Assembly: GCA_029907255.1 (NCBI GenBank)
Contig: JARYMF010000002.1
Coordinates: forward strand, 124,001-188,000
Direction: 5' to 3'
Length of the DNA stretch: 64,000 nucleotides
Source of the DNA: Armatimonadota bacterium
Lineage (GTDB): Bacteria > Armatimonadota > UBA5829 > DTJY01
The notes beneath the pieces are model-generated. The model was not told the origin of the DNA, ran no database searches, and was given only the letters and a program-made list of their open reading frames with translations. Shown here piece by piece: positions 42,217-50,595 of this stretch. The translations under genes were made by a program, and so were the position numbers. Numbering within the stretch: position 1 is the stretch's first letter; each line of letters opens with the position of its first letter.

Positions 42217-44454
42217 CTACAAAACTGACTTCACTGCTTGGACAATATCATCTCTACTTGGGACGACTGCATCCTCCAAAGGCTCGCTCATCGGGATTGG
42301 CACATCCTTGCCTGCGAGGACGACTGGCGGCGCATCGAGATAGTCAAAGCAGAGAGTGCCATCTGCGAATCTGAATTCACTTACCTGGCGCACAATAGTT
42401 TCGCCAACTCCGCATGCTGGATAACCCTCTGATACAGTAATCAACCGACCGGTTTTGCGTACTGAGTTTGCAATTGTCTCTACATCTAGAGGTTTGAGTG
42501 TCCGAGGATCAACCACCTCTATGCTTATTCCTTCTTTCTCCAGTTCGCAAGCTGCGTCAAGGGCGAAGTGCAGCATTCGGGAATAAGCCACAACTGTTGC
42601 ATCCGTTCCCTCTCGCTTTATATCCGCAACTCCAAGGGGGATGATATAATCTTCCGTAGGCACGGGGCCCATCACGCCGCTGTAGAGTACCTTGTGTTCA
42701 ATGAATATAACCGGGTTGTCGTCGCGGATGGATGCTTTTAGCAACCCCTTTGCGTCGTAAGGCGTGGATGGCATTACGACATATAGACCGGGGATATGCA
42801 CAAACCAGGCTTCCAAGCTCTCGGAGTGGTGGGCTGCAATACATCGGCCTACTCCTCCTTCGGTGCGGAGTACACACGGCACCTTGGTTTTTCCGCCAAA
42901 CATATAGCGGTTGTAAGCCATATTGTGCACTATCTGGTCAGAGGCAATCGTAGCGAAGTCAATGTACATTATTTCGGCGATTGGTCGCATCCCACGCATC
43001 GCCGCTGCTGCCGCCGCTCCCGCGATTGCCGCTTCTGAGATTGCCGTATCAATAACTCGATTTGGGCCAAACTCTGCATATAAGCCTCGAGTAGCCGCAT
43101 ATGCACCGCCGTAAAGCCCAACATCTTCGCCCATGATAAAAACGCGTTCGTCACGCTTCATTTCTTCGCGTTGGGCATCAACGATTGCTTGGACATATGT
43201 TATGATTGGGATGCCGTATTTCTCTTCAAATTGAGCGACAGCCTCTTTGTTCAATTTGGGTAAAGCTGCCTTTGGGGCACCGCCAGATTGCTGGCGGGTG
43301 AAGGCGCGAATTTCAGCTTCAATAGCCTTTATTTTCTCCGCAAGTGGTTTTTCACGAGCTTTTTCTGCCTCCCACCGCTCGATGTCAAGCGGGACGTAAA
43401 CGTCGTCATAGAGTTCGCTGACGTCGGGGTAGGGGCTGTTCATAGCAAACTCGGTTGCTTTTTCAATAGTTTCAAATGCCGTATCGCGTATCTTATTTAG
43501 CTCTTCTTCGGTAAAGCCAGCTTCTTTTTGTAACCTGATGCGGAAGTTCTCGATTGGGCATTTGCTCTTCCATTCTGCTTCTTCTTCCTTTGTGCGGTAA
43601 ATGCGCTGGTCGGAGATTGAGTGGCCAAACCAGCGATATGTTTTGGCTTCTATTAATGTTGGGCCCCCACCTTGGCGCGCACGCTCAACAGCGCGAAGAA
43701 CAACATCGCGAACTGCTAAGACATCCATGCCATTTACTATGTAACCTGGTATGCCATAGGCCGAAGCTCGGTCTGCAACATTCTCAATCTTCGATGCCCG
43801 CCCCGCATCCTCTACCGATTTTTTATGAAAGGCGACCGACATGCCGTATAGGTTGTTTTCACATATATAAACCACCGGTAGCCCGCCAAGAAGTGATGCC
43901 CCCATGTTTAGCGATTCGTGAAAAGCGCCCGTGTTGCTTGCACCATCACCAAAGAAGCATAGTACAACGTTTTTTGTTCCCTTTAGTTTTTCTGCAAGCG
44001 CTGCGCCGGTGCCAATTGGAATATTACCGCCAACTATGCCCGTTGACCCAAGATTTCCTTTCGCAACGTCGGCAATGTGCATGGAACCCCCGCGGCCCTT
44101 GCAGTATCCCGTGGCTTTGCCCATAAGCTCAGCCATCATTTTATTCCAATGCTCTTGGCGTTCGGCTTCTGTGTGTGCGTGTTTCACGCCAATGGCGCCA
44201 CAGTGGCCATGGCCGCGGTGAGTGCTGGCAATGACATCGTCTTCTGTAATTGCGGAAATTGCGCCGACTGCCACAGCTTCCTCGCCAGCGTATAAATGCG
44301 AGGCACCTTTGATGATTCCCATCTTGAGCAATTCGGCGACTTTCTCTTCGAAAAATCGTATCTCATACATCTGCCGAAGAAAATCGGCAAGCTGTTCACG
44401 AGGCAGTCCAAGATTTGTTTCTACAACCGGGGTTTCTTTTTCAGTCTTTGCCAT
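42217..44454 (-). CDS. fused 2-oxoacid dehydrogenase E1 (alpha-beta)
   Basis: The ATG at 44454 is preferred, with AAGGAG upstream; a longer frame starts ten codons earlier. This TPP-dependent decarboxylase has the alpha part (about 20-330; TPP motif GDGASNTGAFHESLN) and the beta part (about 415-745; EDVGLYGGAYAATRGL, EGGVGRCIAAHHSES) fused by a charged linker rich in Glu, Lys and Ala. The family includes pyruvate, branched-chain and acetoin dehydrogenase E1. No lipoyl E2 or E3 genes are adjacent, so the substrate is open. It has a strong promoter. Confidence 0.92.
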   Translation of the reverse strand: MAKTEKETPVVETNLGLPREQLADFLRQMYEIRFFEEKVAELLKMGIIKGASHLYAGEEAVAVGAISAITEDDVIASTHRGHGHCGAIGVKHAHTEAERQEHWNKMMAELMGKATGYCKGRGGSMHIADVAKGNLGSTGIVGGNIPIGTGAALAEKLKGTKNVVLCFFGDGASNTGAFHESLNMGASLLGGLPVVYICENNLYGMSVAFHKKSVEDAGRASKIENVADRASAYGIPGYIVNGMDVLAVRDVVLRAVERARQGGGPTLIEAKTYRWFGHSISDQRIYRTKEEEAEWKSKCPIENFRIRLQKEAGFTEEELNKIRDTAFETIEKATEFAMNSPYPDVSELYDDVYVPLDIERWEAEKAREKPLAEKIKAIEAEIRAFTRQQSGGAPKAALPKLNKEAVAQFEEKYGIPIITYVQAIVDAQREEMKRDERVFIMGEDVGLYGGAYAATRGLYAEFGPNRVIDTAISEAAIAGAAAAAAMRGMRPIAEIMYIDFATIASDQIVHNMAYNRYMFGGKTKVPCVLRTEGGVGRCIAAHHSESLEAWFVHIPGLYVVMPSTPYDAKGLLKASIRDDNPVIFIEHKVLYSGVMGPVPTEDYIIPLGVADIKREGTDATVVAYSRMLHFALDAACELEKEGISIEVVDPRTLKPLDVETIANSVRKTGRLITVSEGYPACGVGETIVRQVSEFRFADGTLCFDYLDAPPVVLAGKDVPIPMSEPLEDAVVPSRDDIVQAVKSVL

Positions 44455-44537
44455 CGTAGAGCTCCTTTTTGTTTCAGAGGACACTGATAAACTGTTTTAT
44501 ATATTCCCACCTAAAGCTTCCTTGGCAGGCAAAACTT

Positions 44538-44566
44538 ATTTTAAACTTTACACCCGTGTTCGTCAA
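44538..44566 (-). promoter_or_regulatory. promoter for the fused E1 gene
   Basis: On the minus strand TTGACG (44566-44561), a 17-base spacer and TAAAAT (44543-44538). A dyad GTGTT-CGTC-AACAC (44556-44569) covers the -35 region and may be an operator. Confidence 0.65.
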
Positions 44567-44730
44567 CACAACTATGAATCCAACTTACTTATTTACTTTT
44601 TAAGGCTTTGTAGAATGGCTTTTGGAAATGTAGGACAAAATCGTATCAATGCTTTGTTTTGAACTCTTTGGCATGGAAATTACTGGGTTAAGGCGTTAAA
44701 CAACTAGTAAAATTACCTGTTTTTTAGAAA

Positions 44731-44750
44731 TGTCAAGAATCTTCTTGACA
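44731..44750 (+). promoter_or_regulatory. palindromic operator over the -35 of the PEP-CTERM promoter
   Basis: TGTCAAGAA and TTCTTGACA are inverted copies separated by two bases. The right arm contains the -35 hexamer TTGACA (44745-44750). A dimeric repressor bound here would block the promoter. Confidence 0.6.
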
Positions 44751-44773
44751 ACCTTGGCAATTGGGTTTATACT
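44745..44773 (+). promoter_or_regulatory. near-consensus promoter of the PEP-CTERM locus
   Basis: TTGACA (44745-44750), a 17-base spacer and TATACT (44768-44773). Transcription should start near 44780, immediately at the 5' edge of a strong hairpin, giving a leader of about 300 bases. Confidence 0.8.
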
Positions 44774-44777
44774 GCAC

Positions 44778-45077
44778 ATGTTGGTATCGGTAGAAAACTT
44801 GCCGACCAACATAGTTTCCGGGGAGCGGTGACCCACAGCCGCTGCAAAAATAATATGGCATGTGGCGAGCCCCTAGGAAGCAAGATAATTTTGCAGTGTA
44901 AGGGACAGGAGAAAAAGAGGCTGATGGTTTCCCAGCATACCTCTTGATTACCTCTATTCTCCTTCAAAACCGTTTTCTGTTTTGAAGAAAATCTTTGTTC
45001 GTACAGCCGGCGATTCCGATTCCTAGCCCGGGGCACCGGAGGGTTTAATGCCCTTCGAAAAGGAGGTGAGCAAGAGC
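44778..45077 (+). promoter_or_regulatory. long structured leader RNA upstream of the PEP-CTERM genes
   Basis: Hairpins in order: ATGTTGG-TA-TCGG / CCGA-CCAACAT (44778-44812); TTCCGGGG with CCCC-TA-GGAA (44816-44879), enclosing AGCGG/CCGCT; CTGCAAAA (44842-44849) with TTTTGCAG (44889-44896), which would cross the previous stem (pseudoknot or alternative); AGGAGAA/TTCTCCT around a GAGGCTG hairpin; TTCAAAAC/GTTTTGAA near 44975. Close to the gene, GGGCA/TGCCC (45031-45053) competes with CCTT-CGAA-AAGG (45052-45063), the latter covering the ribosome-binding site. It has the features of a riboswitch but fits no family I recognise. Confidence 0.6.
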
Positions 45078-45650
45078 GTGTATAAATTTTTCCGCTTCGT
45101 GATTGTGATTGCGCTTCTTGCCTTCGTCACCAGCTCATGTGCACTTGCTGTTACTTTCCCAACAGTCCAGTATTTGGGTTTTAACCCGAACACATGGACG
45201 TATACCTACAAAGTAACCCAATGGAACGTGCCTGATTCGATCTACCCTTTTGACCATTTTGAGGTTAGAGCTTATACTCCCTTAAACTTTGCTTATTCAA
45301 TGTCAGGAATAATTGTTGACGGTGAAAGCTGGGGGTGGAGTAACCGGCTAACTTATTGGAATCCTGGTTCTGGGAATGTTTCCCTTTACATTTGGTATTC
45401 TGGAATGGGCGACCCAGTTCCGCCAGGCCAATATCTCGATGCTCCACTTGTTGGTTACTTTTACCTCACCGTACCAAATACGCAACCTGTCCCAGGTATT
45501 GTTGGAACTATGGGCGGTGGTTTGCTGGAAAGCCGCAATGAAACAAGCCTTATGGTTCCTGGCATGATACCCGAGCCGTCAAGTTTGGCAATATTAGCAG
45601 GTATGTTTGTGGGGAGCATACCTGTTATCATGCGCGGGCGTAGAAAATAA
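45078..45650 (+). CDS. PEP-CTERM-sorted exported protein 1
   Basis: The GTG at 45078 is preferred, eleven bases after AGGAGG (AGGAGGTGAG, as for the next gene). An ATG at 45048 is in frame, but its GGAGGG lies in a hairpin loop. The product (about 190 residues) has a signal peptide (YKFFRFVIVIALLAFVTSS), a beta-rich mature part (VQYLGFNPNTWTYTYKV) and a C-terminal sorting signal PEPSS, a hydrophobic helix and RGRRK. PEP-CTERM proteins are processed by an exosortase, which is not in the window, and often belong to extracellular matrices. It is homologous in layout to the next gene. Confidence 0.8.
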   Translation: MYKFFRFVIVIALLAFVTSSCALAVTFPTVQYLGFNPNTWTYTYKVTQWNVPDSIYPFDHFEVRAYTPLNFAYSMSGIIVDGESWGWSNRLTYWNPGSGNVSLYIWYSGMGDPVPPGQYLDAPLVGYFYLTVPNTQPVPGIVGTMGGGLLESRNETSLMVPGMIPEPSSLAILAGMFVGSIPVIMRGRRK

Positions 45651-45706
45651 ACAAGCCCTTTGAAATTTCAAAATACTTCTAAGGGGCTGAGGAGGTGAGT
45701 TGGAGT

Positions 45707-46267
45707 ATGAAAATGGTCCTTCGGCTAGCTACAATGCTCGCACTTGCAGGAATTTGCTTCGGGGGCGCTTGGGCTCAGGAATTTGTTCCACCCAGCTGTG
45801 AGTTTGTAAGCTTCGACCCGCAAACTTACGAGTATGTCTACAAAGTCACATGCTATGAAAACCAAACGATACCATTCGGCCAGCTGATTGTCCGCGCCGA
45901 GGTGCCAAACACTGGCATTTATAAGCCATGGGTTGGTTCTGGGCCTGTAAACCATCCGGAAGTTAGTTGGAGATTTTGGATTCAAACGCGACAGTGGGTG
46001 CCGAGAAAAGACAATGCGATTTGGACGGCGAATAGCTTGGAGGATGTCATTCCAGACCACACTGCTTGGGTGGGATACTTCCACTTAATAGTTCCCAATA
46101 GCTACCTTACCGAGGGAATTGCAGTGACGATGGACGGAATGGCCCCCGGCACGGAATGGACTGTATATGTGCCCGGCCCAGCAATGTTGATTCCGGAGCC
46201 GAGCTCGATACTGGCGTTGTTTGGTCTCACTGGCGGGTTGCTCCCGATCCTTAGAAGAAGAAAATAG
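45707..46267 (+). CDS. PEP-CTERM-sorted exported protein 2
   Basis: The ATG at 45707 is preferred because GGAGGTGAG lies seven bases upstream; the GTG at 45695 is inside that site. The roughly 186-residue product has a signal peptide (to GGAWAQ), the motif CEFVSFDPQTYEYVYKVTC similar to the first gene (FNPNTWTYTYKV), and a C-terminal IPEPSSILALFG helix with RRRK. The two are probably recent paralogues or members of one family. They share the leader and promoter at 44745. A strong terminator follows. Confidence 0.82.
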   Translation: MKMVLRLATMLALAGICFGGAWAQEFVPPSCEFVSFDPQTYEYVYKVTCYENQTIPFGQLIVRAEVPNTGIYKPWVGSGPVNHPEVSWRFWIQTRQWVPRKDNAIWTANSLEDVIPDHTAWVGYFHLIVPNSYLTEGIAVTMDGMAPGTEWTVYVPGPAMLIPEPSSILALFGLTGGLLPILRRRK

Positions 46268-46336
46268 AAAAAACCAATTACACGAGTTTTTAATTCGTGA
46301 ATCAGTTGGTCTTGGTAAGGAAGAAAGCGATTTGAG

Positions 46337-46392
46337 ACGTCTGTCCTTCGTGCTGGCGGGCGATTTTAAAAGGCAGAAGGACAGACGTTTTT
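46337..46392 (+). terminator. strong terminator after the PEP-CTERM pair
   Basis: ACGTCTGTCCTTC (46337-46349) pairs perfectly with GAAGGACAGACGT (46376-46388), followed by TTTTT. The 26-base loop is large but the 13-bp stem is very stable. An AT-rich hairpin (CACGA/TCGTG, around 46280) precedes it. Confidence 0.9.
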
Positions 46393-46514
46393 GCGCTTTA
46401 GGGAGAAACAAACTTGTGTGAGTGCGACGTTTGGGAAGTGTTTTTTTAGCGAATGCTCTCGTGTTTTTCAATTGCTCTAGTACGGAAAAAAATGTTTCCG
46501 CGAGTTGACCAGCA

Positions 46515-49109
46515 ATGTTTAGAAATAGGCCGCTTATTAGTGTACTGCTTGCGGCTTTGGCGGGTATTTGTTTGCCCGGTATTTGCGTTGGCGGTGGGGG
46601 ACCGAAAAACGTTCTTCTCGTCGTAAATGACAATAGCCCCATCTCACAGTCGATAGCCGCATATTATCAGCAAAAGCGCGGTATTCCTGCAAAGAATGTT
46701 TGCCACATTCGTTGTTCAACATCCGAGTATACTAGCAAGTCGGATTGCGAGAACAATATCGTTGCGCCTATACGCGACTACATAAACAATACTCCAGGGT
46801 TACATGACCGCATTGATTATATTGTTCTAACCAAAGGAATTCCCCTCGGGGCTCATTATGATGATGTTGCCTTCAGCGGGCCGCTCTCAGTTAACAGCAT
46901 CCTGACTTGTGTTGGAGAACCGACTATTAAGGACGTGATACAAAACCCTTATGGTCCAACTGCCAATCCGCCAGCTCCTGTCCAGTACTTCACTCACAAA
47001 CTTGATTTCAATGGTAAACATTTCTACGCAGTAACTCGCCTTGATGCTCGTACGGAGGCCGACATTCGGCGAATGATTGATGACTCTTTAGCAGCACAGC
47101 CTAGAAATGGCCTCTTCATTCTGGACGGTGCGAGCAGTGGATACGCCCAATACATGCTTGTTAACGATCGCATCCGAACAGCAAACAATGCTTTGTTTAA
47201 TGCTGGGTGGCAGACCTACTATGATAACGTGACTTTTGATTCAAGGATAAATGAGTTTGTCGGCGGCCAGCAGGGTGTAATGGGTTACTTTGGTTGGGGA
47301 AGCGCAGAGGCGAGTTTTAGCTACTCCTTATATACTTCGAATTATTTTGCGCCTGGGTCCATTGCTGACACAGTAGTTTCTAGCAGTGGAAGGACATTTA
47401 CCGACCCGTGGATGCCGGGCACTCAATCGCTAATAGTTGATTTAATTGCCCAAGGAGCATCAGCCGTTAATGGTTTTGTCTCCGAGCCGTTCGTTACTGT
47501 AGCGACGTATCCCACAATTTTGTTCGGTAGATACCTCCAGGGCTATAATGTGGCGGAGAGCTTTTTAGCGGCAACACCTTGTATTTATTGGAAATCTGTA
47601 GTGTCTGGTGACCCGCTTATGGCGCCTTACGCAACTCCGCCAATTGTGAGCATAACTAGCCCCAACCCAGAAAAAGTAGCGCATGGTATGGTCACAATTG
47701 CTGTCGAAGCAAGTGATGCCTCTGGCATTGCCAAAGTTGAATTCTATATAGATGACAATCTAGTTGCTACCCAAACATCTCCACCTTACCAGTATATTTG
47801 GGATACTACTACGGTTGCTGATGGTGCCCATGTCATTGAGGCAATAGCTTACGAGAATTCAAGCGTATATACACAAGGCATGGCAAAGCTGGACATTCAA
47901 GTGGTCAATACCGTTTTAGATGTCCCCGCTATTGGGGACATTTCTTCGCTCCAAGAAGGTAGGTTAGTCCGACTTAGCAACAAGCCTGTTATCGCAGGGA
48001 GCGATGCTTTCACTGACTGCATATGGATATGTGAAAGCGATCGTTCCACTGGAATACAGGTCAGTGGTAATTGTGAGGCGCTTACAGGATCGCTAGTGAC
48101 TGTTACAGGCGAAGTTCAGGTCGTTGGTGGTCAGAAACTTATACAAGCGTATGTTTTCGAGAGCCGTGGGAGCAACAGTGCTCCGCCTCCATTGGGGATG
48201 CCCAACTTGTACGTTGGAAATCGCGGCGGTGGAATGGGCTTGTTATATGAAGATTTATTGCAAGGACTCTCAAACGCGGGTCTTCTAGTCAAGACTTGGG
48301 GCAAGGTGACTCAAGTTGGAACTGAGTGGTTCAATATATCAGATGGGACTTTGCCTAAATTATCCGGCGAGTTGACCGTTTCGCTTTCCAATCTGAGAAA
48401 CCCGATTCCTAAACCGCCTGTTGGTAGCTATGTTACAGTAACAGGTGTTTGCGCGCTTGCTCTTGAAGCCGGGCAGCTAAAACCTCAGATTCGCCCAAGA
48501 TTCGCAAGCGATATTGTTTGTGATATACCTTTGGAGGTCTACACATCGCCAATAGGCACTGTCAGACAAGGGGCCAATCTGATTTCCATTCCGGCAATTT
48601 CTACGACGTCTAAGCCTGAGCAGGTATTTGCAGGAATACCAATAGACGGGTTGCTAGCACACTGGGATAATTTTACCAAATCATTCGTTATTTATGATAG
48701 TTATCAATCGTATACCTTTCCCGGAATTCGATTGGGTTTGGGTTTGTGCCTTTTATCGTCGCAGAATCATACCATCGCATTTGAAGGTTTGGGGAATTAT
48801 GAGCCAAGAGCAGATTTTTGGATTGGTTTGCCGAATACCGGTTACCATATGATTGGGCATCCATTTAATTTTATTGTTGATGTAAACAGCTGTTTAGTTT
48901 CCAACGGCAAAAGCGTTATTTCGGTTGAGACGGCAGCAGACTATGGTTGGATTGAGCCATGCCTTTATTTCTGGGACAACGTCCGCTCAGAGTATGGGGC
49001 AGTAGATATTGGCTTTGGCAATATTTGCATCCTCGAGCCCTGGCGTGGGTATTGGATTAAGACCTATCACCCCAATCTCGCGTTAATAATCCCATTTGCG
49101 CCAAGTTAA
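46515..49109 (+). CDS. TIGR03790-family exported protein with Ig-like and C-terminal repeat domains
   Basis: This 864-residue protein has a signal peptide (MFRNRPLISVLLAALAGICL), then the TIGR03790 domain (about 30-370; VLLVVNDNSPIS, YYQQKRGIPAKNV, YIVLTKGIPLG). A bacterial Ig-like domain follows (about 375-465), then an OB-like region (475-570), and two C-terminal beta modules beginning GANLISIPA (about 685) and GYHMIGHPF (about 780). TIGR03790 proteins are of unknown function and are often found with PEP-CTERM systems. No sorting signal is present, so it is probably secreted or periplasmic. There is no good ribosome-binding site. Confidence 0.85.
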   Translation: MFRNRPLISVLLAALAGICLPGICVGGGGPKNVLLVVNDNSPISQSIAAYYQQKRGIPAKNVCHIRCSTSEYTSKSDCENNIVAPIRDYINNTPGLHDRIDYIVLTKGIPLGAHYDDVAFSGPLSVNSILTCVGEPTIKDVIQNPYGPTANPPAPVQYFTHKLDFNGKHFYAVTRLDARTEADIRRMIDDSLAAQPRNGLFILDGASSGYAQYMLVNDRIRTANNALFNAGWQTYYDNVTFDSRINEFVGGQQGVMGYFGWGSAEASFSYSLYTSNYFAPGSIADTVVSSSGRTFTDPWMPGTQSLIVDLIAQGASAVNGFVSEPFVTVATYPTILFGRYLQGYNVAESFLAATPCIYWKSVVSGDPLMAPYATPPIVSITSPNPEKVAHGMVTIAVEASDASGIAKVEFYIDDNLVATQTSPPYQYIWDTTTVADGAHVIEAIAYENSSVYTQGMAKLDIQVVNTVLDVPAIGDISSLQEGRLVRLSNKPVIAGSDAFTDCIWICESDRSTGIQVSGNCEALTGSLVTVTGEVQVVGGQKLIQAYVFESRGSNSAPPPLGMPNLYVGNRGGGMGLLYEDLLQGLSNAGLLVKTWGKVTQVGTEWFNISDGTLPKLSGELTVSLSNLRNPIPKPPVGSYVTVTGVCALALEAGQLKPQIRPRFASDIVCDIPLEVYTSPIGTVRQGANLISIPAISTTSKPEQVFAGIPIDGLLAHWDNFTKSFVIYDSYQSYTFPGIRLGLGLCLLSSQNHTIAFEGLGNYEPRADFWIGLPNTGYHMIGHPFNFIVDVNSCLVSNGKSVISVETAADYGWIEPCLYFWDNVRSEYGAVDIGFGNICILEPWRGYWIKTYHPNLALIIPFAPS

Positions 49110-49122
49110 GCGATATTCTTAT

Positions 49123-50001
49123 CTATGCGTCCGATGCCGCAAGTTTCTTTAGTGCAATAATAAGAGCTTGCGTGCCTTTTTCGCCCATGCCTGCGGCTTC
49201 GACTGCTCGGAATAGTTGATGAACGAGGCTTGTTCCCGGCAGAGGCAGCTTCATCTCCTCGGCTGCTCCAAGCGCGAGGCGGAGGTCTTTTTGCTGGAGA
49301 ATAACTTTGAATCCAGGTTCGTAGTCTTCCGCAAGCATTTTTGGGGCGAGGTTGGATAACATCCAACTGCTCGCTGCGCCAGCTGAGACAACCGATAGAA
49401 GCTTTTCCATGTTTAGCCCCGCTTTCTCGCCAAGCATAAGACCTTCACATACCGCTTGGATGTTCAGCGCGCAGATAATCTGGTTGCAGAGCTTCGTCAT
49501 CTGGCCGGTTCCACTTTCTCCCATGTATGTTATGTTTTTTCCAAGAGCCTGAAAAATAGGGAGACACTTGTCGAATGCCGCTTTGTCGCCGCCGACCATT
49601 ATTGAAAGGGTGGCGGCAATTGCGCCAGGCTCGCCTCCGCTAACTGGAGCATCGAGGAAATAGATTCCCTTCTCAGCAGCCTCCTTAGCAATTTCTTTGG
49701 CAACTGCCGGGGAGATTGTGCTCATATCAATTATCACCGATTCGGGCCGCGCACCTTCTAATACACCCGAGGGGCCGGTTACGACCAACTTTACATCTGG
49801 AGAATCGGGGAGCATGGTGATAACGACTTCCGAGCGACGGGCGACTTCTGCCGGTGATTCTGCGGGCACTGCTCCTTCTGCTGCAAGCTCATCCATAATT
49901 GGCTTTCGCCGCCCATATATGTTAACCCTAAATCCACTTTTCAGCAGATTTCGCACCATGGGCCGCCCCATGGTTCCAAGGCCAATGAAACCTACGTCCA
50001 T
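49123..50001 (-). CDS. 3-hydroxyisobutyrate-dehydrogenase-like NAD(P) oxidoreductase
   Basis: This 292-residue beta-hydroxyacid dehydrogenase has the Rossmann motif VGFIGLGTMGRPM (about 3-15), the substrate motif DAPVSGGEPGA (about 120), the catalytic lysine region GTGQMTKLCNQI (about 167-178) and a C-terminal KDLRLALGAAEE. Family members include tartronate semialdehyde reductase (GarR), MmsB and GLYR1-like reductases; the substrate is not resolved. The start is ATG, with GGTAGGTG upstream. It is the second gene after the TPR protein gene (8-base gap). It converges with the TIGR03790 gene. Confidence 0.9.
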   Translation of the reverse strand: MDVGFIGLGTMGRPMVRNLLKSGFRVNIYGRRKPIMDELAAEGAVPAESPAEVARRSEVVITMLPDSPDVKLVVTGPSGVLEGARPESVIIDMSTISPAVAKEIAKEAAEKGIYFLDAPVSGGEPGAIAATLSIMVGGDKAAFDKCLPIFQALGKNITYMGESGTGQMTKLCNQIICALNIQAVCEGLMLGEKAGLNMEKLLSVVSAGAASSWMLSNLAPKMLAEDYEPGFKVILQQKDLRLALGAAEEMKLPLPGTSLVHQLFRAVEAAGMGEKGTQALIIALKKLAASDA

Positions 50002-50008
50002 TTTTCAC

Positions 50009-50515
50009 CTACCGAAGCTTTTCTGCGCAGAACTTGCAGAAGATTTTTCCATCAATAATAGTCTTGCATTCCTTACATACAGGCAGGTGGCAAAAAGAAC
50101 AATGTCCAATGGCTGGTTCATCGGTATGCCTAGCACAAGCTTGCCCTTGGTTTAGCTCTTCCTCTTCCTTCATTACGTGCTTAAGGGCTTCCCTGGCTTT
50201 CTCGTAGTTCGGGTCTAGCTCGAGTGCCTTTTCGAACTCCTCGCGCGCCTTTTCGGGAAGGCCGTCGGCATCGTATGCAAGCCCAAGGTTGTAGTGGACG
50301 CTGGGGATATCCGAGCGAAGTTGTATTGCCCTGTTGAATGCTCCTATGGCTCTGTTGAAAAGCTTCTTCTGTGCGTAAGCAATTCCTAGATAGTTGAACG
50401 CTCTGTAATCGCTCGGATCCATTTCACAAGCTAGCTCGAGCTGACCGATTGCTTCGTCTATTTTTCCAGCTTTCAGAAGCTCCAGACCCTGCTTCAGTTG
50501 GTTTTGGTCGGACAC
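50009..50515 (-). CDS. TPR protein with C-terminal B-box-like zinc-binding region
   Basis: The GTG start follows GGAGGG. The 168-residue product has about three tetratricopeptide repeats (residues 5-110) and a Cys/His-rich tail: CARHTDEPAIGHCSFCHLPVC, then CKEC and CKFC (about 125-165). The tail resembles a B-box or zinc-ribbon domain. TPR plus B-box-like tails suggest a protein-interaction adaptor. It is translationally close to the dehydrogenase gene (8 bases). Confidence 0.82.
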   Translation of the reverse strand: MSDQNQLKQGLELLKAGKIDEAIGQLELACEMDPSDYRAFNYLGIAYAQKKLFNRAIGAFNRAIQLRSDIPSVHYNLGLAYDADGLPEKAREEFEKALELDPNYEKAREALKHVMKEEEELNQGQACARHTDEPAIGHCSFCHLPVCKECKTIIDGKIFCKFCAEKLR

Positions 50516-50595
50516 GGTGAATCCCTCCGCTCATGATGGCATCCTGCCTGAACTTTCTCTTGCTAACTCAACTCTACTGCGTTTGCGTCCATATG

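Noticed and set aside
43554-44126. 190-residue plus-strand frame opposite the fused E1 gene
   Set aside because: It is antisense to a clearly conserved enzyme; its composition reflects the reverse complement of that gene.
44778-45047. Assignment of the PEP-CTERM leader to a known riboswitch class
   Set aside because: Core motifs of c-di-GMP, cobalamin, TPP, FMN, SAM, manganese and fluoride riboswitches were looked for by eye and not found; only partial resemblances occur.
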